A DNA stretch of 64,000 nt, taken from the NCBI GenBank assembly GCA_040830545.1, contig JBFOMB010000008.1, positions 1 to 64,000 of the forward strand, written 5' to 3'. How positions within the stretch are numbered: position 1 is the stretch's first letter; each line of letters opens with the position of its first letter. This stretch comes from HXMU1420-2 sp040830545. Lineage in GTDB: Bacteria > Pseudomonadota > Alphaproteobacteria > Rhodobacterales > Rhodobacteraceae. Below the pieces are notes generated by a model that saw only the letters and a program-made list of their open reading frames with translations, did no database searches and was not told the DNA's origin. The translations under genes and the position numbers were made by a program. Below are positions 52,402 to 60,329 of the stretch, piece by piece.

Positions 52402-53220
52402 ATGCGTTGGCTGGTTTTGTGGCTGGGATTGGCGTTAGGTGCCGGATCGTCATTGTCTGCCCAGGACCGCGCGACGCCCGGCCATCAAGTCAGCGAGGAT
52501 TTCGGTGGCGCGCTCTACAATACTGGTGAAAGAACTGGGGGCTCGGACGCAGAGTGGCGGGTGTTGGAGCACAACGCGGTGGAAGCGATCAACACGCTGG
52601 CCGAAACAAACCGACAGGCGCTGGTTCTGTTCAACGAAAAGGGGCGAACGCCGTTGATGCAAGCAGCCGCGCAGGGCCACGCCATAATTGTCAGGGCGCT
52701 GTTGGCCTATCCTGAGGTTCAGCACAGCGTTTCCACCGAAGACGACGAAGGGCTGGACGCCTACGATCATGCGCTGCTGCAATTTCGCACCACCTTACAG
52801 GGTTGCCACCCAAAGGCGGATAACCCCTTTGCTTTGATCCCTTACTTGGTCACGCGACCTTACTACCAATCCCGCCAGCCTTACGCTGAAATTCTCAACC
52901 TGCTGGCCGACCATGGTGCTGATACGGAACAGGAAACGGCACGGGCGGTTTGGATGGCGTGGTGCAGTAACGAAAATGACGACGACAGGCAAAGGATCGC
53001 AGAGGCGCAGGACGTAGCTACTGCCATTTCCGCAGTTCAGTATCAGGTTGAGCGACGCAAACTGCGCGTAGAAACTGACGAGGACGCCGATCTTCTGCGC
53101 GAGCTATTTTCGCCGCGCGTAAATGCCGGAAAAATGACCCAGAGCGCGTTGGATGCGCAAATCGCGGAGCTGTACCGGTCCAAGGGTCTGGAACCGCCTA
53201 TTGGCACCAAGGAGGAATAG
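52402..53220 (+). CDS. Secreted ankyrin-like protein
   Basis: A 272-residue protein with a signal peptide (MRWLVLWLGLALGAGSSLSA). One clear ankyrin-type repeat is NEKGRTPLMQAAAQGHAIIV, with RALLAYPEV completing it, and a second degenerate unit is EILNLLADHGADTEQ. The rest is charged. The frame is open from 52084 through trcR, but ATG 52402 is the only start with a signal peptide. Its stop directly abuts the RNase T2 start, so the two exported proteins are coexpressed; whether the ankyrin protein inhibits or docks the RNase is unknown. Confidence 0.82.
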   Translation: MRWLVLWLGLALGAGSSLSAQDRATPGHQVSEDFGGALYNTGERTGGSDAEWRVLEHNAVEAINTLAETNRQALVLFNEKGRTPLMQAAAQGHAIIVRALLAYPEVQHSVSTEDDEGLDAYDHALLQFRTTLQGCHPKADNPFALIPYLVTRPYYQSRQPYAEILNLLADHGADTEQETARAVWMAWCSNENDDDRQRIAEAQDVATAISAVQYQVERRKLRVETDEDADLLRELFSPRVNAGKMTQSALDAQIAELYRSKGLEPPIGTKEE

Positions 53221-53847
53221 ATGCGGGTTTTGATCGCAGTTTTGATATTCTGTTTGGGCGTTCAGTCTGCGCGTGCGGACAAAGCGGGCGAATTCGACTA
53301 TTACGTCATGGCGCTGGGGTGGTCGCCGAACTGGTGTGCGCTGGAGGGCCGCGCCAAGGGGTCGTCGCAATGTGACATGGACCTCGGCTGGAACCTGCAT
53401 GGGCTGTGGCCGCAGTATCATCGGGGCTATCCGGAGTATTGCCAGACCGCCGAACGCCCGCCATCACGCAGCATGACGGCGGACATGGTGGACATCATGG
53501 GGTCCTCTGGGTTGGCCTGGCATCAATGGAAGAAACACGGCACCTGCACAGGCCTGTCCGCCCGCGCCTATTTCGATCTGTCGCGCGAGGCCTATGGGTG
53601 GATCGTGCGCCCGGCCGTGTTTCGCAAGCTGGATCAGACCGTGCGCTTGCCCGCCGCGGTGGTGGAAGAGGCATTCCTGAAAGCGAACCCGCAGTTGGAA
53701 GCGGATGGACTGACCGTGACCTGTCGCGATGGGCATATCCAGGAGGTGCGCGTGTGCTATTCCCGCGCGCTGAAGCCCGTGCCCTGTGGTCAGGACGTGG
53801 TGCGGGACTGCCGGATGAAGGACGCGATTTTTGAACCGATTGAGTGA
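53221..53847 (+). CDS. Ribonuclease T2 family protein
   Basis: A 208-residue secreted RNase T2-like enzyme. Signal peptide 1-19 (VLIAVLIFCLGVQSARA). CAS I is LHGLWPQ with His60; CAS II is WHQWKKHGTC with His residues 101 and 106. The acid that normally follows the first CAS II His (HEWKKHG) is Gln102 here. Six to eight Cys support disulfides. It would degrade RNA in the periplasm, via 2',3'-cyclic phosphates, if the substitution is tolerated. Starts immediately after the ankyrin gene. Confidence 0.9.
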   Translation: MRVLIAVLIFCLGVQSARADKAGEFDYYVMALGWSPNWCALEGRAKGSSQCDMDLGWNLHGLWPQYHRGYPEYCQTAERPPSRSMTADMVDIMGSSGLAWHQWKKHGTCTGLSARAYFDLSREAYGWIVRPAVFRKLDQTVRLPAAVVEEAFLKANPQLEADGLTVTCRDGHIQEVRVCYSRALKPVPCGQDVVRDCRMKDAIFEPIE

Positions 53848-53859
53848 CATACTAATTCA

Positions 53860-53915
53860 TTCACCCATGCGGTTGACTGATCAAGCATACATCTGTTATT
53901 CACCCTAATGGTTGA
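53860..53915 (+). promoter_or_regulatory. arsR-type promoter with two direct repeats
   Basis: TTCACCC-ATGC-GGTTGA at 53860-53876 and TTCACCC-TAAT-GGTTGA at 53899-53915, 39 bp apart, flank a promoter: TTGACT (53873-53878), 17 bp, TTATTC (53896-53901). The second repeat covers the ATG of the ArsR gene, as expected for autorepression. Confidence 0.65.
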
Positions 53916-54252
53916 ACGAATCTCAGCCGAGAAACTGAACGCCGTGCTCAAGGCCGCCAGCGACCCGACTCGTCGGGCGATTCTGACGCTGTTGGCCCAG
54001 CACGGCCCAATGCGGGTGACAGACATCCATGCGCAATTCCAGATCAGCCTCAATTCAATCTCCAAACATATCAAAGTGTTGGAGAGCGCCGGGCTGGTTC
54101 TGCGACGCACCGAATGGCGGGAACATCTGATCGAACTTCAGTTGGCCCCGTTGTCCGAGATTGATCGCTGGTTCGCGGACCTGCGGTCGATCTGGGATCT
54201 GCGACTGGAAGCGCTGGATGACCTGATGACAGAGAGTGACAAGGATGACTGA
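53908..54252 (+). CDS. ArsR-family repressor
   Basis: A 114-residue winged-helix ArsR protein. HTH: DPTRRAILTLLAQHGPMRVT, then DIHAQFQISLNSISKHIKVL; the wing follows at GLVLRRTEWREHLIEL. The classical ELCVCDL metal motif is absent, so it belongs to the metal-independent ArsR subgroup that usually pairs with an SRPBCC gene. It overlaps that gene by eight bases. Likely binds the TTCACCC repeats. Confidence 0.92.
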   Translation: MVERISAEKLNAVLKAASDPTRRAILTLLAQHGPMRVTDIHAQFQISLNSISKHIKVLESAGLVLRRTEWREHLIELQLAPLSEIDRWFADLRSIWDLRLEALDDLMTESDKDD

Positions 54253-54667
54253 CCTGACCCTGTCCGTGGAACGGACGATCCAAGCGGCCCAGAAAGACGT
54301 GTTCGACGCGTGGCTGAACCCGGACATGCTGCGCCGGTTCATGATGCCCGCGGCAGAGATGACCGTGCCCGTGGCCAGGACCGAACCGAAACAGGGCGGG
54401 CGGTTTGAAATCGTGATGCGCGCCGGGGACAACGACATTCCGCACGCGGGCACTTATCTGGAAATCGACCCGCATGAGCGCATCGTGTTCACATGGGAAA
54501 GCCCCTATTCCGCTGACGACAGCACGGTGACCCTGTTGTTCGCGCCAGATGGCGACGGCACGCGGGTCACGCTGACCCATGTGCGGTTTGTTGATGAACA
54601 GACCCGCGACAACCACAAGGGCGGTTGGACCTCGATCCTGGACGCGCTGAACGGCGCTTTGACCTGA
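54245..54667 (+). CDS. SRPBCC/AHSA1-type protein
   Basis: A 140-residue START-like domain of the AHSA1 (CalC-like) type: SVERTIQAAQKDVFDAWLNP, GGRFEIVMRAG, HAGTYLEIDPHERIVFTWES, and C-terminal DNHKGGWTSILDALNGAL. Such proteins bind hydrophobic ligands. Start ATG 54245 overlaps arsR (the frame also opens at GTG 54236). The ArsR-SRPBCC pair is a widespread two-gene module with no settled function. Confidence 0.9.
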   Translation: MTDLTLSVERTIQAAQKDVFDAWLNPDMLRRFMMPAAEMTVPVARTEPKQGGRFEIVMRAGDNDIPHAGTYLEIDPHERIVFTWESPYSADDSTVTLLFAPDGDGTRVTLTHVRFVDEQTRDNHKGGWTSILDALNGALT

Positions 54668-54676
54668 GGTAGGGCT

Positions 54677-55054
54677 ATGGAATTTGCAGGAATGAACTGG
54701 CCCGCCGTTGGGTTGGGCACGATACTGGCATTTGGGCTGGGGATGCTGTGGTTCAGCCCGCTGTTGTTCGGGCGCGCCTGGTCCGAAGGCAGCCACAACA
54801 TCCAGCCCCCGGATTCTCCGCCGATTCTGGCAATGGTGGTGCAGTTGTTGGCGACCGTCATGCTGGCGCTGGTCGTCGGGCTGACCGAAACCACAGGGGC
54901 GTTGTTCACCGCCATCGCAGCGATTCTGGCAGTTGCGGGTTTTGTCGCGGGTATGGACCTGTTCAGTCAGAAAACGCTGAAGGCCACTGTCGTTGATGCC
55001 GGCTACATCATCGCCTGCGGCGTCCTGATTATATTGGCGCAGGGTATCCTCTGA
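54677..55054 (+). CDS. DUF1761 membrane protein
   Basis: A 125-residue protein with four predicted helices, beginning NWPAVGLGTILAFGLGMLWF and SPLLFGRAW, the DUF1761 hallmark. Nine bases separate it from the SRPBCC gene, so it is the third member of the arsR operon. Function unknown. Intergenic repeat copy 3 follows at once. Confidence 0.88.
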   Translation: MEFAGMNWPAVGLGTILAFGLGMLWFSPLLFGRAWSEGSHNIQPPDSPPILAMVVQLLATVMLALVVGLTETTGALFTAIAAILAVAGFVAGMDLFSQKTLKATVVDAGYIIACGVLIILAQGIL

Positions 55055-55095
55055 CGCCAACGCAGTCCCGGGCCTGACCCGGGACCTCTACGTCG
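55055..55095 (+). repeat. Palindromic intergenic repeat, copy 3
   Basis: CGCCAACGCAGTCCCGGG-CC-TGACCCGGGACCTCTACGTC: stem GTCCCGGG/CCCGGGAC as in copies 1 and 2, loop CCTGA, with the last ten bases diverged. It lies directly after the DUF1761 stop and between two convergent genes. Confidence 0.85.
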
Positions 55096-55104
55096 GCACC
55101 AATC

Positions 55105-55593
55105 TCAGCCCATTTCTTCCTGACACTGAATGGCCGCTTCCAGCCCCACATACGTGCCTTCCAGATCAATCGCCATGACTTCCCCACCATCGTGGTACAA
55201 GGTCATCGTGTACTTCTCGGCAATCGCGAACAGGAAATCGGGGTTGTCGAAATAGATGTCCGCGCCTGGCACATCGTCCAGGTAGATGCCCGTCGCCGTG
55301 CCCGTATACCCCTCGCCATCCAGCGCGAATTCGATGTCGTAGATTGCGCCTTCCTCGATCTCGCCCCAGTCATAGTTGAACGCCGCGACATACCCCATGC
55401 CCTCGTTGCGATCAAAGCCGATGCGCACGACGGACCCATTATCAAACGCTGCCATGATCAGGCATCCATCGCCCAGTGTCGGGTCGACCATCACGTCCCA
55501 GCCACCTGCTTCGCCCCAATGCTCCAGCTGCTGCGCGCCCGCACTGGCCGCTGCCACACTCAACACTGTGGCCAAAACAAACCCTGTCTTCAT
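55105..55593 (-). CDS. Hypothetical secreted protein
   Basis: A 162-residue protein with a signal peptide (VLATVLSVAAASAGA). The mature part is acidic and rich in Asp, Gly and Tyr, with WGEAGGWDVMVDPTLGDGCL and two Cys residues, perhaps disulfide-bonded. It resembles small periplasmic proteins seen in roseobacters but I do not recognise a named domain. It is a single-gene unit. Confidence 0.8.
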   Translation of the reverse strand: MKTGFVLATVLSVAAASAGAQQLEHWGEAGGWDVMVDPTLGDGCLIMAAFDNGSVVRIGFDRNEGMGYVAAFNYDWGEIEEGAIYDIEFALDGEGYTGTATGIYLDDVPGADIYFDNPDFLFAIAEKYTMTLYHDGGEVMAIDLEGTYVGLEAAIQCQEEMG

Positions 55594-55688
55594 ATCGTAC
55601 TCCCCCGGTTGCGGAGCCGGACAAAAGGTGTACCCGTGACCGGCCCGGCTCTGAATGACCGCACGTTAGGACAAGTCCGCGAAATTTC

Positions 55689-56135
55689 CTAAGAATTTCC
55701 CGCTTCTGTCGAGACGGGGACCACCAAAAGATAGGACAATGCCCGGTACAGCAGCGCAAACACCGCCCCCCACAATGCGGAAAACACCGCCCCGTAGGCC
55801 CACAACACCTGAATGCTCTCCCAACCCAAAGGCGCGTTCAGCACGAAAGAGTGGAAGATGAAAAACACCGGTGTCAGCAGGTTCAACACGGACCCGATCA
55901 GGGCAAAGGTCAACGCACGCGGTTTTATGTTCTGCAAGGCCAGCCAAAACACAGGCCCAGCCAGCACCAGATACGGAATTCCACCGAAGAAAACTGCGAA
56001 AATGGGGATCAAAAGCGCCCAGAACCCCAGCACCGCCACCACGACAGGGGCCCCGATCAGCGCCAGCAGATAGGCAACAACACGCGCGGATTTAGGCGGT
56101 AGCAGCCGACGCGTTCTGTCAACAATGCGCGCCAA
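55689..56135 (-). CDS. Hypothetical small membrane protein
   Basis: About 148 residues with four hydrophobic segments: VVAYLLALIGAPVVVAVLGF, WALLIPIFAVFFGGIPYLVL, FALIGSVLNLLTPVFFIFHS and VFSALWGAVFALLYRALSYL. No ATG lies near the start; TTG 56135, a few bases after the plsY stop, is the most suitable start. The much longer frame to 56723 is a shadow of plsY. No function recognised. Confidence 0.65.
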   Translation of the reverse strand: MARIVDRTRRLLPPKSARVVAYLLALIGAPVVVAVLGFWALLIPIFAVFFGGIPYLVLAGPVFWLALQNIKPRALTFALIGSVLNLLTPVFFIFHSFVLNAPLGWESIQVLWAYGAVFSALWGAVFALLYRALSYLLVVPVSTEAGNS

Positions 56136-56140
56136 GGCGA

Positions 56141-56755
56141 TCAGGCCGGTTTCTTCTGCCCGATTTTCGGTTCTGTCCCCGAAAGGATGCGGCTGATGTT
56201 CTCTTTGTGCCGCCACATCACCAGCGCGGACAGGGCAATGGCCAGCACCACAGCCGACCCAAAGCCCAACACCAGCGCCCAAAGGATACTGGACACCGCC
56301 GCCACCAGCCCGCCAACCGATGACATGCGCGACACCCCGGCTGCGGCCAACCAGGTCAGGCAGCAGGCAATGCCCACTGGCCACGCAAAGGCCAGCCACA
56401 GACCCAGAAAGGTCGCCACGCCCTTGCCGCCCTTGAACCCCAGCCAGATGGGGAAGCAATGGCCCAGAAACGCCGCGAACCCGGCCAGTTGCACGGCATC
56501 CTCCCCGGCGAACGCACGGGCCAGCAGCACCGCCGCCGCGCCCTTGCCAGAATCGCAGATCACGGTGAGCAAGGCCGCCGGTTTGCTGCCTGCACGCAGA
56601 ACGTTTGTGGCCCCGATATTGCCCGACCCGATCTGGCGTAGGTCGCCCAGACCAAACACCCGCGCCCATACAATGCCAAATGGGACCGATCCCAATCCGT
56701 AGCCAAGCAGCCCCCAGACACACAGCAACAGGAACGACGTTTCAATCGTGGGCAT
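56141..56755 (-). CDS. plsY: Glycerol-3-phosphate acyltransferase PlsY
   Basis: A 204-residue inner-membrane acyltransferase that uses acyl-phosphate to acylate glycerol-3-phosphate. Motifs: GSVPFGIVWAR, GSGNIGATNVLRAGSKPAAL (motif 1), GFKGGKGVATFLG (motif 2) and a later segment with VMWRHKENISRIL (motif 3). About five to six helices. ATG 56755 overlaps the pyrC-like stop, so it is coupled to the pyrimidine block. Confidence 0.95.
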   Translation of the reverse strand: MPTIETSFLLLCVWGLLGYGLGSVPFGIVWARVFGLGDLRQIGSGNIGATNVLRAGSKPAALLTVICDSGKGAAAVLLARAFAGEDAVQLAGFAAFLGHCFPIWLGFKGGKGVATFLGLWLAFAWPVGIACCLTWLAAAGVSRMSSVGGLVAAVSSILWALVLGFGSAVVLAIALSALVMWRHKENISRILSGTEPKIGQKKPA

Positions 56756-58038
56756 CACACTCTCCGATAAACCTGCTGACCGGCCACATAGGTTGCCAGA
56801 ACCTTACCTTGCAGGCGCTGACCGTCAAACGGCGTGTTCTTGGATTTCGACCGCAGCTGGAACCGGTCCAGCACAAAGGGCGCATCCGGGTCGAACAGGA
56901 TCAGGTCCGCCGGGGCCCCCGCGCTCAGCCGCCCACCCGGCAGGCCCAACCGCCGCGCCGGGTTCAGCGACAGCGCGCGGAACAGGGTCGGTAGGTCCAA
57001 AAGGTCCGCATGGTACAGTCGCATCGCGGCCGGCAGCAGTGTTTCCAGCGCGACCGCCCCGCTTGCGGCCTCTTCAAACGGCAATCGCTTGGATTCCTCG
57101 TCCTGCGGCGTGTGCATGGACGAGATGATGTCGATCAACCCGCTGCGCACGGCGTCGACCGTGGCCAGACGATCCTCTTCCGACCGCAGCGGCGGCTTCA
57201 CCTTGAAGAAGGTGCGATAATCCGCGACGTCCAGTTCGTTCAACGTCAGGTGATGGATCGACGTCCCGGCGGTCACGTCATGCCCGTTTGCCTTGGCCCG
57301 TTCCAATGGAGGTAGCGCGCGTGCGGTGGTGATCTGGTCCGCGTGGTATTTGACCCCCGTCATCTCAACCAGCCCGATGTCTCGGTCCAGCCCGATCCGC
57401 TCGGCCATGGGCGACACTGCGCCCAGCCCGCGCAGGCTGGCGAACTTGCCCGATGTGGCCGAGGCCCCGGCGCTCAGCCCCGGCTCTTGCGGATGCGCCA
57501 CAACCAGCGCGCCCAAGGACCGAGCGTAGGTCAGCGCGCGCGACAGAACCTTGGTGTTCTGCACCACCCGGTCGCCATCCGTAAACGCAACTGCGCCTGC
57601 GTCCAGAAGGAAGCCGAATTCGGTCATTTCCCGCCCTTCGCGCCCCTTGGTCAGGGCCGCCATGGCGCGGACGTTGACCGGTGCGGCCTCTGCCGCGCGG
57701 CGCGACACGAACTCCAGCGTTTCGGGGCTGTCGATGGCCGGTTTCGTGTCGGGCCGGGTGACGATGGTTGTGACCCCACCCGCTGCCGCGGCCAGACCGG
57801 CGGATTTGAAGCTTTCCTTATGCCGCTCGCCCGGCTCGCTCACATGCACGCCAATGTCCACCACACCGGGCGCCAGAACCTTGCCTCCGCAATCGACCAC
57901 CTCGGTATCCGTCGCAGGTGGGTCCCCCGGCGCGGCGGTCCCGACAATCTGACCATCCTGCACCAGAAGCTGGCCAGGTGTATCTGTCCCGGCCTCCGGG
58001 TCGATCAGGCGGGCGTTGGTAAAAAGCGTGGCGCGCAT
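56755..58038 (-). CDS. pyrC: Dihydroorotase-like protein lacking key catalytic residues (PyrC'/PyrX type)
   Basis: A 427-residue class I dihydroorotase homologue. Overall blocks are kept (PGVVDIGVHVSEPGERHKES, AAGGVTTIVTRPDTKPAIDS, AFTDGDRVVQNTKVLSRALT). The metal-site HxH motif reads GVH, so the first His is Gly; the usual TDHAPH carrying the catalytic Asp reads SSMHTPQDE. Only some ligands (HPQEPGL, IHHLT) remain. In pseudomonads an inactive PyrC' is required to assemble aspartate transcarbamoylase; a similar structural role with PyrB is likely, with a working dihydroorotase elsewhere. Located three genes after pyrB in one leftward unit. Confidence 0.87.
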   Translation of the reverse strand: MRATLFTNARLIDPEAGTDTPGQLLVQDGQIVGTAAPGDPPATDTEVVDCGGKVLAPGVVDIGVHVSEPGERHKESFKSAGLAAAAGGVTTIVTRPDTKPAIDSPETLEFVSRRAAEAAPVNVRAMAALTKGREGREMTEFGFLLDAGAVAFTDGDRVVQNTKVLSRALTYARSLGALVVAHPQEPGLSAGASATSGKFASLRGLGAVSPMAERIGLDRDIGLVEMTGVKYHADQITTARALPPLERAKANGHDVTAGTSIHHLTLNELDVADYRTFFKVKPPLRSEEDRLATVDAVRSGLIDIISSMHTPQDEESKRLPFEEAASGAVALETLLPAAMRLYHADLLDLPTLFRALSLNPARRLGLPGGRLSAGAPADLILFDPDAPFVLDRFQLRSKSKNTPFDGQRLQGKVLATYVAGQQVYRRV

Positions 58039-58056
58039 GGGCGGTTCCTTGGGCGG

Positions 58057-58590
58057 TCAGAAGAGAAGGAAGAACAGGACTAGGGCAATCAGCAACAGCA
58101 TACCCACAAACACAGCGGACCCCACGCGCCGCGTGGCATCGGACGGCGGCAACGGGGAGACATGGCCCGTGCCCGGCCGTGCGCTGTCGGTTTTGATCGG
58201 GCCAGAGCTGGACCAATCCACCGGTGTTTCGGCATAGACCCCGGCCAGAACCAGCGGACCGGCAGGGGTGATCGTGGCGGCCCGACCCTGAAACGCCTTG
58301 CTCAGCACCACCATCAGGTGCCCTTCCAGCGCGTCCAGCCGGTCGCGATCCGGGTCGATCACCGCCTCGGGCACCCCGCAGCCGTCCACCAGGTAATTGG
58401 CCAGCCCCACGCCCGCCAGATCGGTGACCGGGAACACCTCGACATATTCCGTATCAACGCCGCTCACGCCCAGCGCCGTGTCGATGGCCCCCGGAGCCTT
58501 GAACGCCTTGATCCCGCCCGCTTCGATGATCAACGAAAACACACGCACGACACCCCGTTCGTTGGGCGGAACGGTCAGCGGGCCGCTCAT
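58057..58590 (-). CDS. Hypothetical tail-anchored protein in the pyrB block
   Basis: A 177-residue protein, mostly beta-like and soluble (LIIEAGGIKAFKAPGAID, VEVFPVTDLAGVGLANYLVD), then a Pro/Ser linker and one C-terminal helix (VFVGMLLLIALVLFFLLF) that would anchor it. No domain recognised. It overlaps the upstream PH-like gene by four bases and lies 18 bases before pyrC', so it belongs to the pyrB unit. Conserved position suggests a role linked to the membrane or to the ATCase complex, but this is inference. Confidence 0.78.
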   Translation of the reverse strand: MSGPLTVPPNERGVVRVFSLIIEAGGIKAFKAPGAIDTALGVSGVDTEYVEVFPVTDLAGVGLANYLVDGCGVPEAVIDPDRDRLDALEGHLMVVLSKAFQGRAATITPAGPLVLAGVYAETPVDWSSSGPIKTDSARPGTGHVSPLPPSDATRRVGSAVFVGMLLLIALVLFFLLF

Positions 58591-59111
58591 TTGTCCGCCC
58601 TCTGAACGTCGCGGAACATACGATAGACCTCTTCACCCTCCGCGATACGTTCAAACCCAACCTTGTGGCTGGTGCTGCCATTCCTGCTGCGCCGCAGTTC
58701 TTCGTCAAACCAGACAGACGGAGGGGTGCCGGGTTCAAACTCCAGCACCATCTGTGGCGTCACTGGATAGCTTTTCAGCCGCCGACCGCGAAACATCACA
58801 TCTGTCGCAATGAACGCACGGCTGTCTGTCAGCGTGTACCAGCTGTTGCGCCGCAGATAGGCACCCCAGAACAGCCCGCCAAAGGCAACGCTCAAACCAG
58901 CCGTGAAATGGATCAACCCGAAAGACCAGAAAAACCCGCCCGCCTGTGACGCCAGGATCATCCAGACCAACGCGAACCCGGCAAATGCCAGCCCGAACAG
59001 GAAGGTCATGATGTTCTTTGGCCGAAACACCAGTTTGCCGTCGGGCCGCCCCTGCCACAGGATCGTTTCATCCGGGTCCAGGATGTTGTCCCACCCGTCC
59101 CCGGTGGTCAT
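58587..59111 (-). CDS. PH-domain-like membrane protein in the pyrB block
   Basis: A 174-residue protein with two helices at about 35-55 and 62-82 (TFLFGLAFAGFALVWMILAS, FGLIHFTAGLSVAFGGLFW) and a C-terminal bacterial PH-like part starting NSWYTLTDSRAFIATDVM. The N-terminal DPDETILWQGRPDG is typical for bPH proteins. It overlaps pyrB by four bases upstream and the tail-anchored gene downstream. Confidence 0.82.
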   Translation of the reverse strand: MTTGDGWDNILDPDETILWQGRPDGKLVFRPKNIMTFLFGLAFAGFALVWMILASQAGGFFWSFGLIHFTAGLSVAFGGLFWGAYLRRNSWYTLTDSRAFIATDVMFRGRRLKSYPVTPQMVLEFEPGTPPSVWFDEELRRSRNGSTSHKVGFERIAEGEEVYRMFRDVQRADK

Positions 59112-60049
59112 GCCGCCATCCCGGCCCGCTGGTTGCGGGCCAACAGCTCCATCGCGGCCATGCGCACGGCCACTCCCATTTCGACCTGTTCCTGAATGAC
59201 GGACCGGTTGATGTCATCAGCGATGGTGCCGTCAATCTCAACCCCCCGGTTCATCGGACCGGGATGCATGACAATCGCATCGGGTTTCGCCAGCGCCAGC
59301 TTTTCGGCGTCCAGGCCAAAGCGGTGATAATACTCGCGCTCGGACGGGATAAACCCGCCATCCATCCGCTCTTTCTGTAGGCGGAGCATCATGACGACGT
59401 CCACGTCCTGCAGACCCTTGGCCATGTCGTCAAACACCTCCACCCCGAAATCCGCAACGCCCGAGGGCATCAATGTCGGCGGGCCGATCAAGCGGATGCG
59501 GTTTTCCATCTTGCCCAGCAGCAGGATGTTTGACCGCGCCACGCGTGAATGTGCAATGTCACCACAAATGGCGATGTTCAACCGGTGCAGCCGCCCCTTC
59601 GCCCGCCGAATGGTCAGCGCATCCAGCAACGCCTGTGTCGGATGTTCGTGCCGCCCGTCGCCTGCGTTCAGCACGGCGCAATTGACCTTCTGCGCCAGCA
59701 GGTCCACAGCGCCGGAATGCGGGTGTCGCACCACCAACAGGTCCGGATGCATCGCGTTCAACGTCAGCGCCGTATCAATCAGCGTCTCGCCCTTTTTGAT
59801 CGAACTGGCCTGCATCGCCATGTTCATCACATCCGCGCCCAGCCGTTTGCCTGCCAGTTCGAAACTGGCCTGCGTGCGGGTGGAGTTTTCGAAGAACATG
59901 TTGATTTGCGTCAGGCCCGACAGCACGTCCGAGTGCTTGTCGCTCGCCCGGTTCAGATCGACATATGCCTCGGCCAGATCGAGGACTGTGGTGATGTCCT
60001 GGGGGCTCAGGTGTTCGATGCCCAGCAGATGTCTGTGCGCAAATGACAT
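59108..60049 (-). CDS. pyrB: Aspartate carbamoyltransferase catalytic chain
   Basis: A 313-residue ATCase catalytic chain, joining carbamoyl phosphate and aspartate. Carbamoyl-phosphate loop: FFENSTRTQASFELAGKRLG; further motifs: HPHSGAVDLLAQ, HEHPTQALLDALTIRR, CGDIAHSRVARSN, and MHPGPMNRGVEIDG. It starts a leftward unit pyrB-PH-like-tail-anchored-pyrC'-plsY, with overlaps or very short gaps. No pyrI is seen, consistent with a PyrB-PyrC' type complex. Confidence 0.95.
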   Translation of the reverse strand: MSFAHRHLLGIEHLSPQDITTVLDLAEAYVDLNRASDKHSDVLSGLTQINMFFENSTRTQASFELAGKRLGADVMNMAMQASSIKKGETLIDTALTLNAMHPDLLVVRHPHSGAVDLLAQKVNCAVLNAGDGRHEHPTQALLDALTIRRAKGRLHRLNIAICGDIAHSRVARSNILLLGKMENRIRLIGPPTLMPSGVADFGVEVFDDMAKGLQDVDVVMMLRLQKERMDGGFIPSEREYYHRFGLDAEKLALAKPDAIVMHPGPMNRGVEIDGTIADDINRSVIQEQVEMGVAVRMAAMELLARNQRAGMAA

Positions 60050-60175
60050 GGTTCGCCTCCGAGGATCGTATCGACGCGCGTTATAGGCCCGAGGACCCGG
60101 CGCGGCAACGGGGTGGCGTTAGGGGGTGCCGGGATTTGGTGTACTGCGCGGAACAAAGGCCGCAGGCCGCCGCGC

Positions 60176-60209
60176 ATCGCCGTGCCGCCCCCCGGCACGG
60201 CGATTTGGC
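60176..60209. repeat. Long perfect hairpin with repeat shared with 46.9 kb
   Basis: ATCGCCGTGCCG (60176-60187), loop CCCCC, CGGCACGGCGAT (60193-60204): 12-bp perfect arms. The right arm with TTGGC (60193-60209) is the exact complement of 46936-46952. No T run. The 280-bp gap 60050-60329 holds this hairpin and no gene I can support. Confidence 0.85.
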
Positions 60210-60329
60210 TGGCGTTCGTGCGATACGATGAAGGTGTACGGATTTGGCAGGCATAAAGTGAAACACTGACACTCGGATCGCCGTACCGCGGCCCGACGCT
60301 GCGCGGCTTATCGCAAATTCTGAGACATC

